Assembly: GCF_012935715.1 (NCBI RefSeq)
Contig: NZ_CP052860.1
Span: 6,262,001 to 6,326,000 of the forward strand
Direction: 5' to 3'
DNA: 64,000 nucleotides
DNA from: Pseudomonas sp. ADAK13
GTDB lineage: Bacteria; Pseudomonadota; Gammaproteobacteria; Pseudomonadales; Pseudomonadaceae
Shown: one piece after another, positions 13,665 to 21,632 of the stretch
Layout: each line of letters starts with the position of its first letter
Numbering within the stretch: the first letter of the stretch is position 1
Made by a program: the position numbers and the translations under genes
Notes under the pieces: generated by a model
What the model was told of the DNA's origin: nothing
What the model saw: only the letters and a program-made list of their open reading frames with translations
The model's database searches: none

Positions 13665-14258
13665 ATGATCAGCAACCACCTCAGCCTGGTCGAGGTACTT
13701 CGCCCGGCCTCGGATGAACTGGCGGCCCAGGTCGCCCAGTTCCTGGCCGGCGGCGGCCAGATCGAAGAAGCGGCACCCATCGGCTACAAACCGAAGCCCA
13801 TCACCTACAGCAATCAGATGCCGCCGGCGCCGAAGCCTTTTGTTCGGCGGCGGGTTGAAGCGGCTCCCCTGCCCCTGCACTCGAAAGATATTCGCCAGCA
13901 GGAACGCGACGAACTCGCTGAGCGCATCCGGGAACTGGGAGCCACTCACACGCAGACGGAAGCATCGGTTGCCCTGGGCCTGAGCCGGCGCACCCTCTAC
14001 AGCTTCGCGAAGGAGTACGGCATCACCTTCAAGAAGCCAACCCGGGGCGGCGCCAACGGCGCAGTTCGAAGCGAACAGGTTCAGGCCCGCGACGCGAAGT
14101 ACGCCGAGCGGATTCGCGCCTTCCTGGTACTGGGCATCACCCGGCGCCAGTGCTGCGGCAAACTGGCGATCGGCAACAAGGCCTTCGAGCGGATCATCGC
14201 CGCCCACGGCATCGACTACCCCAAAGCGCAACGTGGCAGCACTTCATGCGCCGCGTAG
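13665..14258 (+). CDS. phage protein with helix-turn-helix-like segments
   Basis: A 197-residue basic protein from an ATG at 13665, preceded by GTGAGG. It has a Pro-rich N-terminal third, then two helix-turn-helix-like segments: HTQTEASVALGLSRRTLYSF at about 103-122 and GITRRQCCGKLAIGNKAFER near 170-189. DNA binding is likely from these, but no family is recognised. Confidence 0.6.
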   Translation: MISNHLSLVEVLRPASDELAAQVAQFLAGGGQIEEAAPIGYKPKPITYSNQMPPAPKPFVRRRVEAAPLPLHSKDIRQQERDELAERIRELGATHTQTEASVALGLSRRTLYSFAKEYGITFKKPTRGGANGAVRSEQVQARDAKYAERIRAFLVLGITRRQCCGKLAIGNKAFERIIAAHGIDYPKAQRGSTSCAA

Positions 14259-14327
14259 CCCGCATCCAACAACGTAAACGTCAAACCTGGCTCGCACTGC
14301 CGGCCAGCGGAATAGAAGAGGTAGGCC

Positions 14328-14672
14328 ATGGCCAAGAGTGGACAAGAGCGATCGGCGAAGGCCGCCGAGAAGCGGATCGAGTACGACGAGAAGGAACTGC
14401 GGCACCGGGTCAGGCTCGGCACCCGGAAGAAGCTTGAAGAACTGATGGCTTGGAACGGCATCACGGAAATCAACGAGGCTGTACAGAACCTGATTCTGAA
14501 CGCTCACGCGCTCGGCCCCACCCTTTCCTACCAAGCAATGGAAAGTCCGCGCCACAAAGTGCAGATAAGTGAAAACGTGGCGCGGATGTTTCGGGAAGCA
14601 AGTGTGGCAGCGTTGAGGCGCGAACCTGGAGACGAAAACATTACGTCTATTATTTTTCAGGGAACACCGTAG
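14328..14672 (+). CDS. hypothetical phage DNA-binding-like protein (114 aa)
   Basis: A 114-residue charged protein (YDEKELRHRVRLGTRKKLEE, then WNGITEINEAVQNLILNAHA). The strand-helix-helix order is somewhat like a ribbon-helix-helix protein, which I only suggest. GAGGTAGGCC precedes the ATG. Its last 23 bases overlap the end of the opposite-strand DUF4145 gene. Confidence 0.6.
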   Translation: MAKSGQERSAKAAEKRIEYDEKELRHRVRLGTRKKLEELMAWNGITEINEAVQNLILNAHALGPTLSYQAMESPRHKVQISENVARMFREASVAALRREPGDENITSIIFQGTP

Positions 14673-15351
14673 CGGCCATTTTTGGGTGTATATAAACGCT
14701 ATCGAGCAAATTATCTACGACATCCATTGCCAGATTCAGTTGCTCGGATGTGCTAGGCCTAGCTTCATGAGCTGAATCGTTACCCATTGAGCGAAGTTTG
14801 TGGAGAATATCGGAGCCCGCAGGCGCTAACACTCCCATGCGTACTAGGTCGTCAATTTTCTTATAAAGATTCCCGCCTTCAGCATTCTTATCTTTGCATA
14901 TCATCTCTATGAGGACACGGACCCCGAGACCGGCCAATATTTTCTGCCCTCCGTTGAGTGCTTGAATCAACTCTTCGTAAGCAGCACGAACCTTGACAGG
15001 TAAATGTTGTATACCTTTAAGTCTAAACCTACCTGCAGTTCTGCTCGGATACACATCGATTACACTGTAATAAACAACCTCATCTATTTCAGGATCATAA
15101 TCCGCCGAATTAGAATCTGTGTACTCTTTCCTAAACGATAAGTCATCGCAATTCAAACACTGAACAATTTCATATTCTGTAAGTGCCGTGTCGTAATCGT
15201 CTTCAACTTTTCTACGAACAGATTGAACGACATTATGTTTTTGCTCAATCTTGCAAACTTCACAGATTAGGCGAACCGTTGCTCCTTTGGTTTCACCTTC
15301 AATATACGTTCTCTTGTACATATCTGATCTCGATCTGTTATCCGGCTCCAT
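14650..15351 (-). CDS. DUF4145 domain protein (opposite-strand cargo)
   Basis: A 233-residue protein. The N-terminal part has a probable zinc knuckle (CEVCKIEQKHNV and CLNCDD). The C-terminal part (AAYEELIQALNGGQ through LRSMGNDSAHEA) matches DUF4145, a helical domain often found near restriction and other defence genes. I chose the ATG at 15351, with GGGAG upstream; the open frame continues to 15756, but that part is a shadow of the next + gene. Base composition is AT-richer than the flanks and the gene reads against the operon, so it looks acquired. A defence role is only suggested. Confidence 0.78.
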   Translation of the reverse strand: MEPDNRSRSDMYKRTYIEGETKGATVRLICEVCKIEQKHNVVQSVRRKVEDDYDTALTEYEIVQCLNCDDLSFRKEYTDSNSADYDPEIDEVVYYSVIDVYPSRTAGRFRLKGIQHLPVKVRAAYEELIQALNGGQKILAGLGVRVLIEMICKDKNAEGGNLYKKIDDLVRMGVLAPAGSDILHKLRSMGNDSAHEARPSTSEQLNLAMDVVDNLLDSVYIHPKMAATVFPEK

Positions 15352-15432
15352 GCCGGCTCCCAGTAATACCCCACCCCAAACCAAATTGCCACCATCCGGT
15401 AACGGAGGGCGGCGCCTGACTGGAGATAATCC

Positions 15433-16065
15433 ATGGACGACCAGTTCTATCTGCAAGACAGTCGCAGTCACGTCGGTGATGGCCTTACCTTCCACGGGAA
15501 AGCTCACCGCGGCTACTACACCGATCTGGACAAGTGCGAGCTGTACACCAAAGAGAAGGCCTGCGGCCACCGTGACACTGACATCCCATGGCCGAAGCAG
15601 TACATCGACGAACGTGCCCACTATGGCGTCGACTGCCAGTTGATGGACGAGCAAGCCAGCAATGCCATGCTGGAGCCAGGGTGCCGCGTCTATATGCAAG
15701 TGCCAGGCAGTTGGAACGGCAATGACGTCTACTGGATGGGCTGGAACAAGGGTCAAGTCACTGCGGACCTAGGCCGCGCCTGCAACCTCAACTTGGAGCA
15801 GTCGCGGATTGAGTTCGCTGCTGAACTGTCGGCCGGAACGCAAAAGCTCTGGTCCGCTGACTACATCGAATCCATACGCCGCCGACTGGTTTGGCGCCAG
15901 GACGTTGATCTCAAACAGGCACTGCGCGGCACCGGTATAAAGTTGCCTAAACCGAAAAAACCACGGGAAGAGGTTTTCAACTGTGGCGGTTGCGGCCGGT
16001 TCATCAGCTACATGCAGCGCTACCGGGAAGATTGCCAGAACTGCGACAAGAACAACGCACCTTAA
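15433..16065 (+). CDS. phage hypothetical protein with C-terminal zinc ribbon
   Basis: A 210-residue protein. The N-terminal two thirds are rich in aromatic residues (MDDQFYLQDSRSHVGDGLTF). The end carries CGGCGRFISYMQRYREDCQNC, here with two CxxC pairs of a small zinc ribbon. GGAGAT lies before the ATG. No family recognised. It continues the + operon after the DUF4145 interruption. Confidence 0.65.
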   Translation: MDDQFYLQDSRSHVGDGLTFHGKAHRGYYTDLDKCELYTKEKACGHRDTDIPWPKQYIDERAHYGVDCQLMDEQASNAMLEPGCRVYMQVPGSWNGNDVYWMGWNKGQVTADLGRACNLNLEQSRIEFAAELSAGTQKLWSADYIESIRRRLVWRQDVDLKQALRGTGIKLPKPKKPREEVFNCGGCGRFISYMQRYREDCQNCDKNNAP

Positions 16066-16079
16066 AAATTGTTACCACC

Positions 16080-16616
16080 TTATCCCAGCGGATGAACGAG
16101 GCCACTTTTAGGTGGATTTTGCATTGCGATAAGCGCTGCCAGCGCCTGCTCCATACGGTTTAGAGAGCCCTCAATAGGATGAACTGCTCCCTCATTCACT
16201 ACAAATCCCTTCGTGAGCAGCAGGACGGCATGAATAGCCACTTCTACACCTGTACCTGCCAAGAAAACTTGGGTGTAAATATCGGCGTCAAAGTTTTGGC
16301 TAGCTAGAACTTGCTTAATATTCTGCTGACACAGAACAAGATCTCCGCTCATCGCAGCGACTAATTCAGCGTCCGTTTTACTTGACTCAAATAATTCATG
16401 TACTGATCTAACCCTTTCAGTGGAATCATTCAGAACAGCAATTGCACGCACAAGCGCGCCACGACGCATCTCGAAACCATCTCTTCTTCTAATTCTCGAG
16501 TCACGGCTTGCGATAAGTATCGCGACAAATATTGCTGCGATAGATCCAGCAGCCTGTACCCAAGAGGCTAGGCCTGGGTGACTTTCAATCCAGCAAGAAA
16601 CAGCTTCCCAACTCAT
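16080..16616 (-). CDS. membrane-anchored cargo protein, related to the one at 18932
   Basis: A 178-residue protein with an N-terminal membrane segment (ASWVQAAGSIAAIFVAILIA, about 17-36), a basic stop-transfer region and a long soluble helical part. The segment SWVQAxGSxxAIxVAxxIAS also occurs in the protein at 18932-19573. GGGGAG precedes the ATG. It reads against the phage operon and is AT-richer than the neighbours. Function unknown. Single-pass proteins with helical cytoplasmic parts can be exclusion effectors, but nothing here shows that. Confidence 0.7.
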   Translation of the reverse strand: MSWEAVSCWIESHPGLASWVQAAGSIAAIFVAILIASRDSRIRRRDGFEMRRGALVRAIAVLNDSTERVRSVHELFESSKTDAELVAAMSGDLVLCQQNIKQVLASQNFDADIYTQVFLAGTGVEVAIHAVLLLTKGFVVNEGAVHPIEGSLNRMEQALAALIAMQNPPKSGLVHPLG

Positions 16617-16663
16617 AACCCACTCCCCTGTAGATCCCGGAACTATACCGGCGAGGAGCCATC

Positions 16664-17881
16664 ATGCCCATTACCTATGGAAGCGTGTGCAGTGGCATCG
16701 AAGCCGCGACACAGGCCTGGCACCCGCTGGGCATGCGCGCCGCCTGGTTCGCCGAGATTGAGCCGTTCCCATCGGCTGTCCTGGCCCACCACTACCCCGA
16801 CGTGCCGAACCACGGCGACATGACCAAGCTGGCCGCCCTGGTGCTGGCCGGCAAGATCCCAGCGCCGGATGTGCTGGTCGGCGGCACACCATGCCAGGCC
16901 TTCTCGGTCGCCGGTATGCGCGAAGGGCTCACCGACCCGCGCGGCGCCCTCACCATCAAATACGTGGAGCTTGCAGATGCAGTTGACTATGTTCGCGCCG
17001 GCCAGCGAAAGCCCGCCAGCGTCATCGTCTGGGAGAACGTCCCAGGCGTCCTCAGCGACAAAGGGAACGCCTTCGGATGCTTTCTTGGCGCGCTTGCTGG
17101 GGAAGACTGCGAGCTGCAGCCTCCAGGGAAGAAATGGCAGGACGCTGGTTGTGTGTATGGACCCAAAAGAACAATCGCGTGGCGGGTTCTGGACGCCCAA
17201 TATTTCGGCCTGGCCCAACGACGCCGTCGTGTGTTCGTTATCGCAAGTGCTCGAGACGGGTTCGATCCCGCCGAGGTACTTTTTGAGCGAGAAGGCGTGC
17301 GCCGGGATACTCCGCCGCGCCGAGGCCAGGGGCAGGACGTTACCGGAACAGCTCCTTTCGGCCCTGCGCTCCAGTGCGGATGTGGATCCATCTTCGCTGA
17401 ATCACTAGGCCAGTACGACTGCCCGAACTGCGAAGGCGATGAAGGGCCGGCGGTATCAATGTTCGGAGGGATACCGACGTTCGCCGGTCACGGTCTGGAA
17501 GGATCAGTTGAGCGATCCGCCACGCTTACGGCGAAGGACAGCCGACTTGATATTGAAAGCGAGACGTTCTTCGTACACGGCGTCGATGTTCGCAACGGCG
17601 CGCTGACTGGCGAGCTCACCCACACGCTCCAAGCGGGCTACCACGCACCAGATCCGGGAGGCACACCACATATCCTCTCGGGCTCCAGGATTCGGCGCTC
17701 TACTCCTCGCGAGTGCGAACGCCTGCAGGGCATGGCCGACGACTACACCCTGATCCCATGGCGCGGCAAGCCTGCCAGCGAGTGCCCGGACGGTCCCCGC
17801 TACAAGGCGATCGGCAACAGCAAGGCTGTCACCGTGGTTCGCTGGATCGGCAGGCGCATCCTCATGCTGATTCAGCCGTAG
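16664..17881 (+). CDS. C5-cytosine DNA methyltransferase (orphan, phage type)
   Basis: A 405-residue enzyme that transfers a methyl group from S-adenosylmethionine to carbon 5 of cytosine. Visible motifs: I (SVCSGIEAATQAW), IV with catalytic C77 (GGTPCQAF), VI (ENVPG, E124), VIII (QRRRR, 185-189) and X (YKAIGNSKAV). The variable target-recognition part (about 220-340) contains a CxC...CxxC cluster, CGCG and CPNC, a probable zinc knuckle. No restriction gene is nearby, so it probably protects phage DNA or alters host methylation. The target sequence cannot be read from the protein. Confidence 0.92.
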   Translation: MPITYGSVCSGIEAATQAWHPLGMRAAWFAEIEPFPSAVLAHHYPDVPNHGDMTKLAALVLAGKIPAPDVLVGGTPCQAFSVAGMREGLTDPRGALTIKYVELADAVDYVRAGQRKPASVIVWENVPGVLSDKGNAFGCFLGALAGEDCELQPPGKKWQDAGCVYGPKRTIAWRVLDAQYFGLAQRRRRVFVIASARDGFDPAEVLFEREGVRRDTPPRRGQGQDVTGTAPFGPALQCGCGSIFAESLGQYDCPNCEGDEGPAVSMFGGIPTFAGHGLEGSVERSATLTAKDSRLDIESETFFVHGVDVRNGALTGELTHTLQAGYHAPDPGGTPHILSGSRIRRSTPRECERLQGMADDYTLIPWRGKPASECPDGPRYKAIGNSKAVTVVRWIGRRILMLIQP

Positions 17882-18105
17882 ATCGCTGTTGATGTCGTGA
17901 TTCTTGGTACTGGATCGGTAACTCGGTTCACAGCCAGCCACTGCCTCGTTTTCTGCACATCAAACTTCTGGCCCTTGTTTTCCATGGTCACAAACAGAGT
18001 GTCAGCTACGCGGTAACGCCCACAACCATCCGCACAGTTTCTTTCGTGAAAGTCGCCGATTGGCTGAACGGTTTCAGCCGCGGCGCCGCAAATCAAACAA
18101 GCCAT
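17872..18105 (-). CDS. small zinc-binding protein (77 aa)
   Basis: The ATG at 18105 has a strong AAGGAGG upstream. The protein starts MACLICGAAAETVQPIGDFH and continues to CADGCGRYRV, giving two CxxC-type pairs and a histidine, a small zinc finger. It overlaps the methyltransferase 3' end by 10 bases on the opposite strand. No family name known to me. A regulatory or nucleic-acid-binding role is possible. Confidence 0.65.
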   Translation of the reverse strand: MACLICGAAAETVQPIGDFHERNCADGCGRYRVADTLFVTMENKGQKFDVQKTRQWLAVNRVTDPVPRITTSTAIYG

Positions 18106-18199
18106 TTTCTGATCCTCCTTGTGAATGACCAACCAACTTTAGCTGGTCTCTCCAGATCCACCACTCCACCGCCCGGGCATGGCCCGGCAAGGACTCCCT

Positions 18200-18802
18200 A
18201 TGCCTACAGAAAACAAAGTCGTCGCGCCGCTGCAGGTTGAGCGCTCGACAGTCACGAAGCTGGTCATCACCGGTGCACCGAATCTCGACCCGATCACCGT
18301 CTTCCTCGAGGACCTGGCCCCACGCAAGGGCAAGATCACCGTCAGTTGCTGGGGCGAGAGCTGGACGGCCTACTGGGGCGGCATGTGGGACGGCCTCACC
18401 ATCGGGCAGTTCTTTTGCCGCCTTGATGAGGGCTACATCATCGGTTACTTCCAGCCAATGCTCGGGTCTCAGAGATTTTCCAATGACGCGCTACTGGCCT
18501 TGGCCAAGAAATCTGTTATCGACCGGCGCCGGGCACGCAGTGGGTATTGGGAGTTTGGCGATCGCTTGGATCAGGATGATGCACGCGATCTTTTCGACCA
18601 GATCGACGAACTGCGCTGTGTTGAGTCGATTTCGGTAGGGCACCAACAGGGCGAGCTTTTGACCGACTTGTTCGGATCAGAGTGGTGGCACCTGGTTGAC
18701 GATAAAGCCGTCGAGCCGAATCCCGACTGGAATTACCTGTGCCGAATTATCGCAGCGGTGCAGCAGGCCCTCGGACAGGAACAGCAGCAGGTGGCCGCAT
18801 AA
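18200..18802 (+). CDS. hypothetical phage protein (200 aa)
   Basis: A 200-residue protein with Trp-rich strands (KITVSCWGESWTAYWGGMWD) and an acidic helical C-terminus. AAGGA precedes the ATG at 18200; an upstream in-frame ATG at 18179 lies inside a hairpin. It is not recognised as an enzyme. It is part of the + operon between two opposite-strand cargo genes. Confidence 0.65.
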   Translation: MPTENKVVAPLQVERSTVTKLVITGAPNLDPITVFLEDLAPRKGKITVSCWGESWTAYWGGMWDGLTIGQFFCRLDEGYIIGYFQPMLGSQRFSNDALLALAKKSVIDRRRARSGYWEFGDRLDQDDARDLFDQIDELRCVESISVGHQQGELLTDLFGSEWWHLVDDKAVEPNPDWNYLCRIIAAVQQALGQEQQQVAA

Positions 18803-18931
18803 AGCCCAGCTAGCTCATCGCCCCTATGATCGGAATGCCCAGCATCAAGGTAAGGTAAACCCTCCAGAGCGGTGCTATTGAAGATAGAGCTTTCACACCC
18901 GATGATCTGAATCAAACGTCTAATAGCCTGT

Positions 18932-19573
18932 TTAATCCGCTGTGCCCGGATTGGTCAGGTCAGTCCTTGGACGTTTTTGCGGCACATGGTCCGGGTGACT
19001 CGCATCAGAACTTTTATTTATTTTATTAAATACGTTAATTATTGAATTTGTTGACACCATGACGAGCGTAATCTGAGTGTAGAAGCGCTGGCTATTGGCA
19101 TATGCAATCCGATCATTCATATTTTCACAATCGACAAGCCACTTTTGAATATCGAACATCGAATCCCTGATAGTGCAAACTGAGTCAATCAGTGCTGGCT
19201 CAGGCAAATCTAATATACTGATATCTTCGAAACTTTTTCTCAGGCCCGGCACAAGACTTGCACCTGTCAGTTCTTGTTCTTGCGGATTGTAATTGATCAT
19301 CCCTTCACAAATACGAAACGCTCTTTCTGAAAGCACCTGCAAAGCTTTAACGGCCACCACGTCTTTTCTGTGAGCAGCAGCCTGCTGTTGTCTCGCTTGA
19401 CTACTTGCAATTCTGACTGCTACTAAAATGGCAAGAACAGAACCAACGGCCTGAACCCAAGATGGCCAATCTGGACTGAACCCACGATCAAGATAGACAA
19501 GAAACAACGCAACGACAGCACCAAGTAAGTAATTGATTATTGATGCTAAAAACTTAAAAACACTTGACCCCAC
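18932..19573 (-). CDS. membrane-anchored cargo protein, related to the one at 16080
   Basis: A 213-residue protein starting at a GTG with GGAGGG just upstream. Two hydrophobic segments are visible: INYLLGAVVALFLVYLD at about 13-29 and SWVQAVGSVLAILVAVRIAS at about 38-57. A soluble helical part follows (MINYNPQEQELTGASLVPGL onward). The second segment is nearly the same as in the 16080-16616 protein. The gene is strongly AT-rich and opposite to the operon. Function unknown. Confidence 0.7.
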   Translation of the reverse strand: MGSSVFKFLASIINYLLGAVVALFLVYLDRGFSPDWPSWVQAVGSVLAILVAVRIASSQARQQQAAAHRKDVVAVKALQVLSERAFRICEGMINYNPQEQELTGASLVPGLRKSFEDISILDLPEPALIDSVCTIRDSMFDIQKWLVDCENMNDRIAYANSQRFYTQITLVMVSTNSIINVFNKINKSSDASHPDHVPQKRPRTDLTNPGTAD

Positions 19574-19686
19574 TTCGCCCTCCAGAATTCCCGTTCAGCA
19601 ATCATGCTCCAAAAACAATTATACCCGATAAAACAAAATCGTTTTTCAACGCAACGTTCACAACGCTCATATCAAAGGAGAAGTCG

Positions 19687-20265
19687 ATGCATGAGGTAAA
19701 AGAACGCCCAATTCTGTTCTCGGCACCGATGGTACGCGCCATCCTGGAGGGCCGGAAGACGGTCACGCGGCGGGCAGTTAAAGGCTCCGGCCTAAACTTC
19801 CTCGCCGACTTCACGCCTGAATACGTCGCCCTGCCAGAGAATCACTTCTGCCCCCACGGCAAGCCCGGCGACCGGCTGTGGGTGCGAGAAGCGTGGGCGC
19901 GGGTCGGTATTGCCCAGGCACCGGATCAGCAGTGGGTGGTTTATCGCGAGAGCGACAACCGAACCGACTACGGCGGTCCATGGACACCCAGCATCCACAT
20001 GCCCCGCTGGGCCAGCCGCATCCTGCTGGAGATCACCGACGTACGCGTCGAGCGGTTGCAGGACATCAGCGAAGCCCAGGCACTGGCCGAGGGAATCTAC
20101 AGCGACCCGGCGGTGAACGGGATGTACACCGCCGACGGCGACAACTACACCAGCAAGCAAGATGGGCCGGGTCGGGCGTTCGCGGATCTGTGGAAGTCCA
20201 CCGGCGGCGACTGGGTCGCCAACCCATGGGTCTGGGTTGTCGAGTTCAAGCGGGTGACGCCATGA
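19687..20265 (+). CDS. phage protein, probably PUA/ASCH-like
   Basis: A 192-residue protein from an ATG preceded by AAGGAG. The pattern RPILFSAPMVRAILEGRKTV, then TRRAVK, then GDRLWVREAW and a later ITDVRVERLQDISEAQALAE is common in phage proteins with a PUA/ASCH-like fold, suggested to bind RNA or modified bases. The frame is open from 19564, but that part precedes the ribosome-binding site. Confidence 0.7.
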   Translation: MHEVKERPILFSAPMVRAILEGRKTVTRRAVKGSGLNFLADFTPEYVALPENHFCPHGKPGDRLWVREAWARVGIAQAPDQQWVVYRESDNRTDYGGPWTPSIHMPRWASRILLEITDVRVERLQDISEAQALAEGIYSDPAVNGMYTADGDNYTSKQDGPGRAFADLWKSTGGDWVANPWVWVVEFKRVTP

Positions 20266-20294
20266 TCGCCACCCTCGGTGACTGGCGGACGACG

Positions 20295-20669
20295 TTACGG
20301 AAGCTGACTATCAACCCAGCGCTCTGCCGCTGACATTGCTTCGTCCAGGGCGGCCGGGTAATCAGCCCACGGCCCTGCCAGCTCAGCCGCGACTTCACCC
20401 ATTCCGTGCGTGTCCGCGGGCTCGATGATTGTCGCCGATGCAGGCACCCGGTCGTTAGGTCTTTTCCAGACGAACTTGAGGAAGACCGTGTGACCTCGGT
20501 ACTCATGAGCGATCGGCACATCCAGATTATGTGACACGCGTCCTCCCACAGGCGCAACGAATTGAACACCTGTTGTACACCCATCCAAAGGGTCGAGATA
20601 CCCGAGCAAAAAGCCATTACTCCATTCCCCTACATGCCTGCCGGTGAGCGGCGGGCGAGGTATCGACAT
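20295..20669 (-). CDS. hypothetical protein on the opposite strand, start uncertain
   Basis: About 124 residues from an ATG at 20669; the frame extends to 20726 and no good ribosome-binding site marks the start. The protein is strand-rich, then ends in a helical segment YPAALDEAMSAAERWVDSQL. Its composition looks natural, unlike the other frames here. No family recognised. Confidence 0.5.
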   Translation of the reverse strand: MSIPRPPLTGRHVGEWSNGFLLGYLDPLDGCTTGVQFVAPVGGRVSHNLDVPIAHEYRGHTVFLKFVWKRPNDRVPASATIIEPADTHGMGEVAAELAGPWADYPAALDEAMSAAERWVDSQLP

Positions 20670-21162
20670 GCCTGCAAACAGCGAATACAGCATGACCCGC
20701 AGTGATGCCACGGACCTGGCAGGCATTGCCCAGTTCGACCTGGCAATGCGGCGAGAGGCGCTGACCAGCTATCTCCAGCGCAATGGCTCGCAGCGCCTTG
20801 TTGAGCTCACGGCCCAACTGATCGGCATGGCCAATTCGGTCGCGGAGAACTGCGCTGAGATGAGCGACCAGGTGCTGATCGTGGAATGCGGCGTTCACCC
20901 TGACAAATTCACCAGCGTGAACCTGCCCACCATCATCGGCGCCTGCCAAGGCGTAATGATCGCCAGCAAGTGCGACCCGGCGGGTGCGTGCCATGGGTGC
21001 GCGTACCGCTTGGGATCTATCGCCAACCAGTCACCCATCACCACATGCGATGCGGAGTTCATGGCGCACGACCGGAAAGGCTTCATGTGCCATGCCCACC
21101 TGGACGCTGAAGGCGAACCCATCAAGGTGTGCGTCGGGCACGCAAGAGCAGCAAAACCCTAA
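20668..21162 (+). CDS. hypothetical phage protein with cysteine cluster (164 aa)
   Basis: The ATG at 20668 has GAGG eight bases upstream. The first half is helical (MRREALTSYLQRNGSQRLVE). The second half has several cysteines (CDPAGACHGCAYRLG, CDAEFMAHDRKGFMCHAHLD), which may bind a metal. Proteins like this are frequent in Pseudomonas prophages but have no known role. Confidence 0.65.
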   Translation: MPANSEYSMTRSDATDLAGIAQFDLAMRREALTSYLQRNGSQRLVELTAQLIGMANSVAENCAEMSDQVLIVECGVHPDKFTSVNLPTIIGACQGVMIASKCDPAGACHGCAYRLGSIANQSPITTCDAEFMAHDRKGFMCHAHLDAEGEPIKVCVGHARAAKP

Positions 21163-21198
21163 CCAACCTTCTGCCGCCCAGCGCGGCAAGGACACCAC

Positions 21199-21420
21199 AT
21201 GTTCGCAATCAAACTCACCCTCATACTGCTGGGCGCTTTGCTGTACCTGGTCGGTAGCGGCTGCTGGTTCTTCTGGATCGCTCCTCGCCTTCTGGCGGAC
21301 GGCGAAACGGCCGACATCCTCTACGCCTTCGCCGGCACCTGCGGCTGGATGCTGATCACCTTCGGCTTGGTCATTCACATCATCAAGACAGCGCGGCCCA
21401 CGGCGGCCGGCGGGAGGTAG
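21199..21420 (+). CDS. small membrane protein (73 aa)
   Basis: Two hydrophobic segments: LILLGALLYLVGSGCWFFWI (about 8-27) and CGWMLITFGLVIHII (about 48-62), with a short polar loop. AAGGACACC lies upstream. Ends two bases before the DUF4224 gene. Function unknown. Confidence 0.6.
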   Translation: MFAIKLTLILLGALLYLVGSGCWFFWIAPRLLADGETADILYAFAGTCGWMLITFGLVIHIIKTARPTAAGGR

Positions 21421-21422
21421 CT

Positions 21423-21632
21423 ATGGACGGAATTCACTTCCTGTCGCATGACGAGGTTTGCACGCTCACCGGCGCGAAAACGAAAGCTGGCCAAGTGCAA
21501 GTTCTCAAAAGAAACGGCATTCGCCACACCATCAAACGCAGCGGGTGGCCTTGCGTCATCGCATCGGCACTCACCGGTGAAGCTACAGGTGTAATAGAAA
21601 AGCCGAAATGGCAACCGCGGCTGGTGGGGTAA
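21423..21632 (+). CDS. DUF4224 protein, likely excisionase-like
   Basis: A 69-residue protein (FLSHDEVCTLTGAKTKAGQV then LKRNGIRHTIKRSG) matching DUF4224, a small helix-turn-helix family regularly placed just before phage integrases. Its stop codon directly abuts the integrase ATG. A role as recombination directionality factor is inferred from position. Confidence 0.82.
   Translation: MDGIHFLSHDEVCTLTGAKTKAGQVQVLKRNGIRHTIKRSGWPCVIASALTGEATGVIEKPKWQPRLVG

Noticed and set aside
15352..15756. N-terminal extension of the DUF4145 frame
   Set aside because: The added 135 residues are antisense to the + gene at 15433 and the ribosome-binding site is at the inner ATG (15351).
20262..20333. 23-codon frame overlapping the end of the PUA/ASCH-like gene
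   Set aside because: The ATGA overlap is suggestive, but the peptide is very short and its end overlaps a better - strand gene; it may be a gene remnant.
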